The notes under the pieces were generated by a model. It was not told where the DNA came from. It did not search any database and saw nothing but the letters and a program-made list of their open reading frames with translations. Shown here in pieces: positions 1 through 5,205 of a stretch of 5,638 nt of DNA. The stretch lies in NCBI GenBank assembly GCA_027005175.1, contig JALTMC010000307.1:1-5638 (forward strand), read 5' to 3'. Numbering within the stretch: the first letter of the stretch is position 1; every line of letters begins with the position of its first letter. The position numbers were made by a program, and so were the translations under genes. The DNA comes from Myxococcales bacterium (GTDB lineage Bacteria > Myxococcota_C > UBA6777).

Positions 1-648
1 GCTGGTCGCAAACGAGCTGGTAGGTTTTGCCGCCCTTGACCATGTAGGTTGGGATGTTGGCTCGTGTTGCATACACAAACCTTGCGACCACTTTGCCTTT
101 GTCATCGAGTTCGGCGATTGGATTGATACCGTCTTTGTAAAGCCAGCCTTTGACCAGCTTGCGATACTCAACTTTGTGCCAGCTGGAAAGGTCACCAAAG
201 CAGATTGGATCAGCGGAACTTGCATCCCAAAACGTGGGTCCGGGCCAGGTGTTACCGATGTGTTGATACCGTCTGGCGAGGTCGATGTCTCTTTGTCGTC
301 TTTGCCAAACCCTTGGCTACTTTTGAGATTGTCGGGGGTTGTGTTGGTTCGTACCTGATCGCCGTTCGGCAAAAATTTTACTTGGTACTTGGTGATCCGT
401 TTTTCTGGCGAGGTAAAGGTTACAGAATACGCAGACGTTACCGTTACTGGATCTTTCTTACGTACCAGAGTTGAAATGCCACCCACAAGGTTTTCTGTTT
501 TAAGAAGCAAACCTTGGCTGTCGTAAGAATAACGTTTGGAAAAACCACGAGGGTTGGTACAAGGATTTGTCATGCCACGACTTGACCGGGGCACCTCCTG
601 TAGCCCAAACGATGGCCATACCCGACTAAATCTTCCTTCCAGTGCCGT
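1..648 (-). pseudogene. RHS core fragment with internal deletion and frame change, running off the left edge
   Basis: Two pieces of one RHS/YD-repeat protein are read on the minus strand. From about 648 down to 160 an open frame without a start codon contains TNPRGFSKRYSYD, SPEKRITKYQVKF, PGPDPRFGMQVP and TFPAGTKLSIA, all typical of the RHS middle region. From about 160 to position 1 the RHS signal moves to another frame with LVKGWLYKDGINPIAELD, KVVARFVYATRANIPTYM and VKGGKTYQLVCD, the classical late core. In intact RHS proteins these segments are normally separated by several hundred residues, so a deletion with frame change is inferred at about 157-161 (minus strand GCAAGCTGGTC). The fragment has no start and follows directly after the stop of the immunity gene, so it should not be made as a protein. 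It probably represents an older RHS end displaced when a new tip was acquired. The late core is still open at the window edge, so another tip may lie to the left. Confidence 0.8.
573..593. repeat. Degenerate palindrome of the 'PRLDRG' type inside the RHS relic
   Basis: The 21-nt sequence TGCCACGACTTGACCGGGGCA forms an imperfect hairpin. TGCC pairs with GGCA and CG with CG, with one A/G mismatch between them. Translated on the plus strand the surroundings give MPRLDRGTS, the signature of short palindromic repeats scattered in many alphaproteobacterial and some other genomes. It sits where RHS homology starts to fade (minus-strand reading PRSSRGMTNP, then TNPRGF), so it may be a small insertion in the relic. 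A single copy is visible, so membership of a repeat family is inferred from its form only. Confidence 0.35.
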
Positions 649-1170
649 TTATGAGACCTTTCCCGAAAGAATGTCTATTTTTAGAGTGTATGTATCTTCC
701 ATGATTGTCAAAATCAGATTCCCAAGATGATCCATCCAAAAATCTTCTATGATATCTGTATCAATTGACCAAATCTCTTCACCTTTTGGATTAATACATA
801 TTACCCCCAACTCCTGGACGATTAAGACTACTTCATTAAGTTCAACAGGGATCAATTCATAAAAAACACCATCTAGTTGTTTGGAGCATACGATACTTAA
901 ATCTTGCAAGGAGATACACTTAATTTGGCAATCACACCCAACGACTATTTGCTTATTCTCGCAAAGAAAAATTTCGGGTTTTATACTAAGTCCTGAAGAG
1001 ATTATTCCGATTTCGACAAATCTGGTGTCTATAGGAATAGAAAAAGAGTAAAATTTCTGAGGAGCCTCAACATCCCTCCCAATCAACATGCTTTTTTCGG
1101 GGAATCTGTCTAAGTAGGCGAGCAGTGCCGCCTTAGACTCCCATAGCTTTGGCTCTAGTAACTTATTCAT
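649..1170 (-). CDS. Presumed immunity protein of the RHS C-terminal toxin (beta-rich, 173 aa)
   Basis: The 173-residue frame starts at ATG (1170-1168), which overlaps the toxin stop as ATGA. GGAG lies 7 nt upstream at 1181-1178, so the start is well supported and translation is probably coupled to the toxin. After a short helical N-terminus (residues 1-25) the protein consists of hydrophobic beta-strand-like segments separated by polar turns, for example [19 protein letters not shown] and, near the end, [20 protein letters not shown] followed by a [12 protein letters not shown] segment and a closing [11 protein letters not shown]. This pattern resembles blades of PQQ/WD-like beta-propellers, a fold seen in some immunity proteins. 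There is no signal peptide or membrane segment, so it should act in the cytoplasm. I recognise no named family. The role rests on position: a small gene immediately 3' of an RHS tip is nearly always its antidote. Its sequence looks more A+T-rich than the RHS core, as is common for exchangeable tip modules. Confidence 0.7.
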   Translation of the reverse strand: MNKLLEPKLWESKAALLAYLDRFPEKSMLIGRDVEAPQKFYSFSIPIDTRFVEIGIISSGLSIKPEIFLCENKQIVVGCDCQIKCISLQDLSIVCSKQLDGVFYELIPVELNEVVLIVQELGVICINPKGEEIWSIDTDIIEDFWMDHLGNLILTIMEDTYTLKIDILSGKVS

Positions 1171-1895
1171 CTTCCAGCTCCAAATAGTCTCCCTGTTATA
1201 AGCTTACTACCTTCCCAAACTGTTTCAAACTTGACACCACCTCTAGGTCCCATAAGAAGAGACTCTCTAACAATTCTCCCATTCTTTTGAATACGCTTGA
1301 TCGTGGACAAGTTCTTCAAGGTTTTAGCTAAGTGCTGGGTAAGATAATTGCGAGTTGCTGGATTATCATGAAGTCCTATACTCTGAAGTTGTCGCAGCAT
1401 ACCCAAAGATCTGTCGATATTGTGAGCAGACCCTGTAGCTTGCCCCAAAAAGTAGTTCAGTTTTCTTCCTAATTCAGATGCTCTTCTTGTTGCTTTCCAT
1501 ACGTGGATAGCATTAACAGCTGGACCGAGGGCTCCAAGGGTAGCACCCAAAGTAAGAGAGCCATAGCTCACCCTAAACTTCTTACATTTGGGGCTTGTCA
1601 ATTTATGGAGAATCCACTGAACGCCTAGATCTATTGTTGCCCCGACAGCTGCTCCTCCAAGAATTTTAGCAGCAAAGATCACAAGAATGGGTATAGAACC
1701 GCTGAGATCTATGTAATTCACTGGATTATTATAAGAATAACCATACAGGTTCAGCCCGCCAAGCACTCCACTCGGATCTTTCGAGGTCCACCGTCCGACT
1801 TGCACATCATAATCCCTGGCACCAAATCTGACAAGCCTCGTCTGCTTCTCGTACAGCCCTCCAGCAAAGCCGAAGGGCTGGAACCCAGGCTTGGT
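1167..1895 (-). CDS. 5'-truncated RHS C-terminal tail with a toxin-like domain
   Basis: This is the last part of an RHS protein. Reading down from about 1895, [36 protein letters not shown] and [20 protein letters not shown] form the end of the conserved core. The frame closes upstream at a TAA (1913-1911) and RHS homology stops at about 1893-1898, so the shell domain is missing. Counted from a possible GTG at 1805-1803 (212 aa to the stop), the core ends with DLSG at residues 33-36. Residues 38-66 are hydrophobic and Gly/Ala-rich, and 82-103 are again Gly-rich; these may aid membrane passage. Residues 113-212 form the variable tip, with [36 protein letters not shown] and [16 protein letters not shown]. 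Conserved-looking His, Arg, Lys and Glu residues would fit a nuclease, but that is inference. GTG 1805 lies inside core homology and is not a convincing native start, so expression is uncertain unless a new promoter or recombination supplies one. Confidence 0.8.
   Translation of the reverse strand, partial: TKPGFQPFGFAGGLYEKQTRLVRFGARDYDVQVGRWTSKDPSGVLGGLNLYGYSYNNPVNYIDLSGSIPILVIFAAKILGGAAVGATIDLGVQWILHKLTSPKCKKFRVSYGSLTLGATLGALGPAVNAIHVWKATRRASELGRKLNYFLGQATGSAHNIDRSLGMLRQLQSIGLHDNPATRNYLTQHLAKTLKNLSTIKRIQKNGRIVRESLLMGPRGGVKFETVWEGSKLITGRLFGAGR
1178..1181 (-). promoter_or_regulatory. Ribosome binding site of the immunity gene
   Basis: GGAG on the minus strand lies 7 nt before ATG 1170-1168, inside the 3' end of the toxin-tip frame. 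It allows the antidote to be translated on its own, while the ATGA overlap allows coupling to the toxin frame. Confidence 0.6.
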
Positions 1896-1933
1896 ACACG
1901 ACCTGGAAGGTTACGTGAAGAAATGGTAAGACA

Positions 1934-1993
1934 GAGAGGTGGGAGGTGAGACATGATTTCAATGAGAGGTGGGAGGTGAGACATGATTCCAAT
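1934..1993. repeat. 30-bp tandem duplication carrying an RBS and start codon
   Basis: Two adjacent 30-nt copies (1934-1963 and 1964-1993) differ at a single base (T1959 versus C1989). Each contains GGGAGGTGAGACATGATT, which is a strong Shine-Dalgarno sequence followed by ATG. The ATG of copy 1 (1953) opens an 8-codon frame that stops at TGA 1977-1979. The ATG of copy 2 (1983) opens the transposase remnant, in the same frame. Read on the minus strand, each copy shows TGTCTCACCTCCCACCTCT, which could instead be a repeated insertion-sequence end of the kind found in IS21-like elements. The unit lies between the RHS breakpoint (about 1895) and the transposase scrap. Confidence 0.85.
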
Positions 1994-2375
1994 TCTCGAA
2001 GTGCCATCAACTATCCAAGAATCTCTCAAGCCCTACCGTTCTGCTTTTGTACGGGAGGCTGGCTTTGAGCATATTGCTCGCTATCTCACAGGGTTGTTGA
2101 TTTTTCCCAACAAGACACTCCAGGCTATCCATCAACTTCAACGCTGGCCTGAAGGTCAAGGGATTTATGACCTCAAGCAAAACAAAGGAATCATCAACCT
2201 TGGAACAAGTAAGGATACGAGCGAGTTTGTAACAGACTGCATCGAACTTTGGTGGATAGAGCATGGAGAACATGAATATCCAAATGCAACCGAGATATTG
2301 GTCTTATGCGATGGAGGAGGTAGCAACAGCAGTCGACATTATGAAATTGTTTGTACGAATCTACACTTATCTTAA
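1983..2375 (+). pseudogene. Chimeric transposase remnant: IS701-like N-terminus joined to an ISAzo13-like middle
   Basis: The 130-residue frame has a good RBS (GGAGGTGA, 1973-1980) but no complete transposase. Residues 1-59, including YRSAFVREAGFEHIARYLTG and a following SPNKTLQ-like stretch (here FPNKTLQAIHQLQ), resemble the N-terminus of IS701-family DDE transposases. From residue 60 the match changes to the ISAzo13/Rhodopirellula-type family (PF07592): GIYDLKQNKGIINLGTSKDT, then CIELWWIEHGEHEYPNA and LVLCDGGGSNSSRHY. The last block carries a catalytic Asp of the DDE core (D110). The first Asp region and the final Glu region (normally YCSKYNPIEHR-like) are absent, and the match ends at about residue 122. 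The junction is at about 2157-2162. Two insertion sequences were evidently recombined and trimmed, and the product cannot be active. The first family assignment is from memory of the motif and less certain than the second. Confidence 0.72.
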
Positions 2376-2433
2376 GTTCTAATCAAATCGATGGAACAAC
2401 TACAGTAAGAACTCTTTTCTGACGAGGTTGTCT
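2376..2433 (+). promoter_or_regulatory. Leader of the methyltransferase gene with its RBS
   Basis: The short gap between the transposase scrap and the methyltransferase shows no convincing sigma-70 promoter. GAGG at 2424-2427 lies 6 nt before ATG 2434 and decides that start over the upstream in-frame TTG at 2428, which would overlap the RBS. Confidence 0.45.
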
Positions 2434-3033
2434 ATGACGTCAAAACAACATGCTCCTGCCACGGCGCGAAATCGTGAGCCCATCCTCGCTGTCTTACGAC
2501 GATTCTTGCCGTCGTCGGGCAAGGTCCTAGAGATCGCAAGTGGAACAGGGGAACATGCTATTTATTTTTCCAGTCACCTTTCTGAGCTGCAATGGCAGCC
2601 CACAGATCGAAGCCCTGACGCCCGTGAAAGTATCGCTGCCTGGATTCAATCGGAAGGCTGCTCGAATGTTCTTGAACCGATAGCTCTTGATGTTACCGAA
2701 CAGGATTGGGGCGTCGAAAAGGCCGACGCTATCGTGTGTATCAATATGATTCATATCTCTCCATGGGCAGCGACGATAGGCCTATTTCGGGGAGCGTCAA
2801 AGGTGTTGCCCTGTCAGGCACCTTTGTATCTGTATGGCCCCTACAAAATAGAGGGGAAGCATACCTCCGAGAGCAATGCTCGATTCGAGGAGTGGCTTCA
2901 CTCATGCGATCCTGCCTTTGGTGTTCGTGACTTGGGTGATGTCAAAAAACTGGCCAAACAACATGGGTTTCAGTTTGTAGAACTCGTTGAGATGCCCGCC
3001 AATAACTTCTCCGTTCTTTTTGTACGCGAATAG
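2434..3033 (+). CDS. DUF938 SAM-dependent methyltransferase
   Basis: The 199-residue protein belongs to the DUF938 family (PF06080), whose animal member is METTL26. It opens with the family's usual ARNREPILAVLRRFLPSSG. The SAM-binding motif I, VLEIASGTGEHAIYF, follows at about residues 32-46. QWQPTDRSPDARESI forms the acidic end of strand 2, DAIVCINMIHISPW the motif-IV region, and LYLYGPYKIEGKHTSESNA the most characteristic family block near residues 130-150, followed by GVRDLGDVKKLAKQHGF. Length and domain coverage are complete for the family. The substrate is unknown. No signal peptide is seen, so it should be a soluble cytoplasmic enzyme. ATG 2434 is preferred to TTG 2428 because GAGG lies 6 nt upstream of it. 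The gene is co-directional with the FemAB-like gene 77 nt downstream and may share its transcript. Its own promoter may have been disturbed or supplied by the transposase scrap that ends 58 nt upstream. Confidence 0.93.
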   Translation: MTSKQHAPATARNREPILAVLRRFLPSSGKVLEIASGTGEHAIYFSSHLSELQWQPTDRSPDARESIAAWIQSEGCSNVLEPIALDVTEQDWGVEKADAIVCINMIHISPWAATIGLFRGASKVLPCQAPLYLYGPYKIEGKHTSESNARFEEWLHSCDPAFGVRDLGDVKKLAKQHGFQFVELVEMPANNFSVLFVRE

Positions 3034-3035
3034 TA

Positions 3036-3118
3036 TTGCCATGAAGATAGTAAGCATCGAAAAAGATAGGTTGCCATGAAGATAGTAAGCATCGAAAAAG
3101 ATAGGTTGCCATGAAGAT
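3036..3118 (+). repeat. 35-bp tandem repeat (2.4 copies) forming a chain of coupled mini-ORFs before the FemAB-like gene
   Basis: Two identical 35-nt units (3036-3070 and 3071-3105) begin TTGCCATGAAGATAGTAAGC and are followed by a 13-nt partial third copy (3106-3118) that contains the start of the next gene. Each full unit starts a 12-codon frame, MKIVSIEKDRLP, at ATG 3041 and ATG 3076. Its TGA overlaps the ATG of the following unit (CCATGA), so stop and start share two bases. The sequence GATAGG TTGCC before ATG 3076 and ATG 3111 provides a weak RBS with 5-nt spacing. The first unit lacks it (AGTATTGCC). The repeat fills almost the whole 77-nt gap after the methyltransferase stop. Confidence 0.93.
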
Positions 3119-4292
3119 TACAACTATCCAAGCCATGACGGATATCTCTGCGGAAGCCTGGGATGCTTTGGTGGGGGAGAACAATCCGTTTGTTGAGCAT
3201 GCATTTTTGTCGTTGCTTGAAACTTCAGGGAGTGTTGGACCAGGGACGGGCTGGATGCCCGCTCACGTGTTGGTCTGGGACAATGATGATGATGATGTCT
3301 TGGTTGGAGCCGCACCAACCTATGTTAAGACAGATAGCTATGGCGAGTATATCTTTGATTGGACTTGGGCCGAGATCTCTCAACGATTGGGGATCGAATA
3401 CTATCCCAAAATTGTTGTTGCAGTTCCTTTTACTCCTGCGACCGGCCCTCGACTACTCTATCATCCTGAACGCAAAAAAGAGGAGATCTGGTCTGCGTTG
3501 GTCTTGGGTCTTAAAGAGCTACTGGATGCAGTTGATGCGTCCAGTCTTCATATCTTGTTTTGCCTGGATGAAGAGGCTACCTTTCTGGAAAAGGCTGGTC
3601 TCGCTCGTCGGGGAACACACCAGTATCACTGGCGGAATAACAACTACAAAGACTTTGATGACTTTGTAGGGAGATTGCGTTCCACTGCTCGCAAACAGAT
3701 CCGAAAAGAGCGACGTCGAGTACAACAAACCAGCCTTGCGATGGAGTTGATTCGGGGTGACGAAGCTGGTGATGAAATCTGGAGCCAGATGTATCGGCTG
3801 TATATGTCCACAGGTGCAAAGAAGTGGGGAACTCCCTACCTGACAAAGGAGTTTTTTCAAGCCGCTGGTGATACGGTGGGGTCCCGAGCTTTGCTTGGAC
3901 TCGCCCGAGACAACGGACGCTTGATGGCGGGAACACTGTCTTTTCAAAAAGGAAAGCATCTGTATGGACGATACTGGGGCTGCTTTGCTCCCGTTGACTG
4001 CCTTCACTTTGAGCTGTGTTACTACCAGCTCATCGAGTATACCATTGCTGAAGGCTATACTTTGTTGGAAGCCGGAGCGCAGGGGGCACACAAGATCAAA
4101 CGTGGATTTCTTCCAACCATCACCCACAGTGCTCATTATATGAGTCATCCTTTGCTGCACTCTACCTTTGTCGACTATACTCGGCAGGAGCTGGAGTCGA
4201 TGGAAAAACAAATGGAGGAATTCCGAAACATGGGGCCTTTCCGAAGTGAAGAAATCCCTTCGTTTCCACCCATCGCAGGGCAAGAGGCATAA
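3111..4292 (+). CDS. FemAB-like GNAT-fold acyltransferase of the DUF482 / PF04339 family
   Basis: The 393-residue protein is a full-length member of PF04339, often annotated 'peptidoglycan biosynthesis protein' or 'GNAT family N-acetyltransferase'. These are tandem-GNAT proteins related to FemAB aminoacyl transferases; the substrate is not established. Family hallmarks include NPFVEHAFLSLLETSGSV (residues 25-42), the GWMPAH block, VGAAPTYVKTDSYGEYIFDW (65-84), then YYPKIVVAVPFTPATGPRLL, a QYHWRNNNYKDFDDF segment, RKQIRKERRRV (a basic helix), KKWGTPYLTKEFF and the C-terminal YTLLEAGAQGAHKIKRGFLP. No signal peptide or membrane helix is apparent, so it is probably cytoplasmic. A run of four GAT codons gives DDDD at residues 59-62. 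ATG 3111 is supported by AGG 5 nt upstream and by the family start. Two tandem mini-ORFs overlap into this start and may set its translation level. It is probably co-transcribed with the methyltransferase. Confidence 0.93.
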   Translation: MKITTIQAMTDISAEAWDALVGENNPFVEHAFLSLLETSGSVGPGTGWMPAHVLVWDNDDDDVLVGAAPTYVKTDSYGEYIFDWTWAEISQRLGIEYYPKIVVAVPFTPATGPRLLYHPERKKEEIWSALVLGLKELLDAVDASSLHILFCLDEEATFLEKAGLARRGTHQYHWRNNNYKDFDDFVGRLRSTARKQIRKERRRVQQTSLAMELIRGDEAGDEIWSQMYRLYMSTGAKKWGTPYLTKEFFQAAGDTVGSRALLGLARDNGRLMAGTLSFQKGKHLYGRYWGCFAPVDCLHFELCYYQLIEYTIAEGYTLLEAGAQGAHKIKRGFLPTITHSAHYMSHPLLHSTFVDYTRQELESMEKQMEEFRNMGPFRSEEIPSFPPIAGQEA

Positions 4293-4563
4293 TCGGGCAC
4301 GATTAAAATTTCAAGAATAGCTTTCTTCCGCTTCTCTGAAAGGCGTTGCACCTTTGGCCTCGCTTCTCTTTCGGGCCACTGTCTTCCCCATCTTCTACCC
4401 ATCTTTCGCTACTCCACTTTCCCTCATCTTCAAAATTAAACCCTGTTGCATAAGGCTATTCATCTGTTGTTACTGGAACGGTCGAAGGTTGTTTGAAAAA
4501 GAAATAAAAGGGGTGTAAGCCCGTCAGGGGGCGGCTTCTGTGTGCCATTCTCCCGCTAATGCT
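4293..4563. other. Convergent intergenic region, no gene found
   Basis: The 271-nt gap lies between two converging genes. About 4320-4435 is strongly pyrimidine-rich on the plus strand, so the minus-strand frame across it is a composition artefact. AAAGG/CCTTT (4339-4355 region) and GGCC/GGCC pairs could form small hairpins, but none is followed by a T-run, so I assign no plus-strand terminator. The right part holds the minus-strand terminator candidate listed separately. Confidence 0.5.
4496..4537 (-). terminator. Weak Rho-independent terminator candidate for the YdbC-like gene
   Basis: On the minus strand, 27 nt after the TAA of the YdbC-like gene, AAGCC (4537-4533) pairs with GGCTT (4521-4517) around an 11-nt C-rich loop. 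The sequence ACACCCC and then a T-rich tract (TTTTATTTCTTTTT) follow. The stem is only 5 bp and the T-tract starts 7 nt late, so it is a modest candidate. Confidence 0.35.
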
Positions 4564-5205
4564 TTACGTTTTATAGACTTTCCACTCTGGTAACATTTCA
4601 ATAAATCTTCCCAGCAATAACTCTATATCCTCCTCGACATTAGACTTTTCTCGGAGTTCAGGAAAGTAGTTGTCAACATAGTTCTGATGGGATGATTGAT
4701 CTCTCCAAAATGACATCACAAGGAATTTGTTCTCTTGGGTATGATCACAACAAAGATATCCACCTAACATTCCATCAACTTGGGCCATTCCTGGATTCCA
4801 AAGTTCCACTTGAGTTTGGGTGAAATGTTCTATTTGAGTTGGCTTTACAGTACATTCCGCAACACGAATCCAAGAAGAGCTATCAATCATGTCCTTTGAA
4901 GTGTTGATATTTCCAGGAATCCTCATCAAGTCGTGATAAAAAGAAACCTTTAGACTTTCGTACGTCTTCTCTTGTTGGCTTTTTTCAGTAACTTTATCAT
5001 GGATGGTCTCCATAAAATTTTGATAGTGTTCCTGGTCTTTCCAAATGCCCATAATACAGGCACTACCAGGGCTTTTAGAGTCCCATCCCCCAAATTGGAA
5101 AAGGAATCCTGAGGCGGGTGCAATAGAGTTCCACAGTTGTTGAGCATTTGAAAATGCAATTCGGTTCTCATCGAGAATCTGGCAAACCATCCATTTGAAT
5201 AACAT
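4564..5205 (-). CDS. YdbC-like protein with DUF4937 and a second ferredoxin-like (ABM-type) domain
   Basis: The 213-residue protein matches the two-domain YdbC/DUF4937 family best known from Bacillus and relatives. The N-terminal half starts MLFKWMVCQI and contains FSNAQQLWNSI, SGFLFQFGGWDSKSPGSAC, GIWKDQEHYQNFMETIHDKV and QQEKTYESLKV, as in DUF4937. The C-terminal half, from IRVAECTVKPTQIEHFTQ through VELWNPGMAQVDGMLGGYL to FLVMSFWRDQSSHQNYVDNY and ELREKSNVEED, repeats the antibiotic-biosynthesis-monooxygenase-like fold. Such dimeric alpha+beta barrels bind or oxidise small compounds, but no reaction is proven for this family. ATG 5205 is chosen because the family begins there and a TTGACA box lies about 65 nt upstream. 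The frame stays open to a TTG at 5307, but that extension shows no family match and its AAAGGA abuts the TTG. The RBS of ATG 5205 is weak. The gene looks more A+T-rich than the plus-strand pair, which fits recent transfer. Confidence 0.85.
   Translation of the reverse strand: MLFKWMVCQILDENRIAFSNAQQLWNSIAPASGFLFQFGGWDSKSPGSACIMGIWKDQEHYQNFMETIHDKVTEKSQQEKTYESLKVSFYHDLMRIPGNINTSKDMIDSSSWIRVAECTVKPTQIEHFTQTQVELWNPGMAQVDGMLGGYLCCDHTQENKFLVMSFWRDQSSHQNYVDNYFPELREKSNVEEDIELLLGRFIEMLPEWKVYKT

Noticed and set aside
180-320. A second minus-strand frame that reads without stops through FWDASSADPICFGDLSSW into the late RHS core
   Set aside because: It looks protein-like, but the neighbouring frame contains the known RHS block PGPDPRFGMQVP over the same bases, so this one is taken as a shadow.
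205-474. Plus-strand open frames of 60 and 89 residues across 176-474
   Set aside because: They run antisense to recognisable RHS sequence, have no RBS and show no protein-like motif.
536-730. Plus-strand frame containing MPRLDRGTS
   Set aside because: The match comes from translating a palindromic repeat; the rest is antisense to the immunity gene end and the RHS relic.
1751-2029. Minus-strand frames with repeated SHLPPL
   Set aside because: They are produced by the 30-bp tandem repeat and overlap the RHS tail in another frame.
3036-3118. CRISPR array
   Set aside because: The repeats are directly adjacent without spacers and are not palindromic.
2942-3200. Minus-strand frames of 76-80 residues over the 35-bp repeat
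   Set aside because: They are repeat-derived reading frames antisense to two real genes.
3163-3669. Plus-strand frame of 168 residues inside the FemAB-like gene
   Set aside because: It is an out-of-frame shadow of a full-length family member, including a MMMMM run from the GAT repeat.
3519-4283. Minus-strand frame of 254 residues
   Set aside because: It is fully antisense to the clear PF04339 gene, has Ser/Cys/His-rich low-plausibility composition and no RBS.
4175-4402. Minus-strand frame of 75 residues in the convergent gap
   Set aside because: Its Arg/Lys/Glu-rich composition reflects the pyrimidine-rich tract, and it partly overlaps the FemAB-like gene antisense.
4440-4470. CCCTGTTGCATAAGG as a possible insertion-sequence end
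   Set aside because: It resembles some terminal repeats by memory only; no partner repeat or transposase remnant was found nearby.
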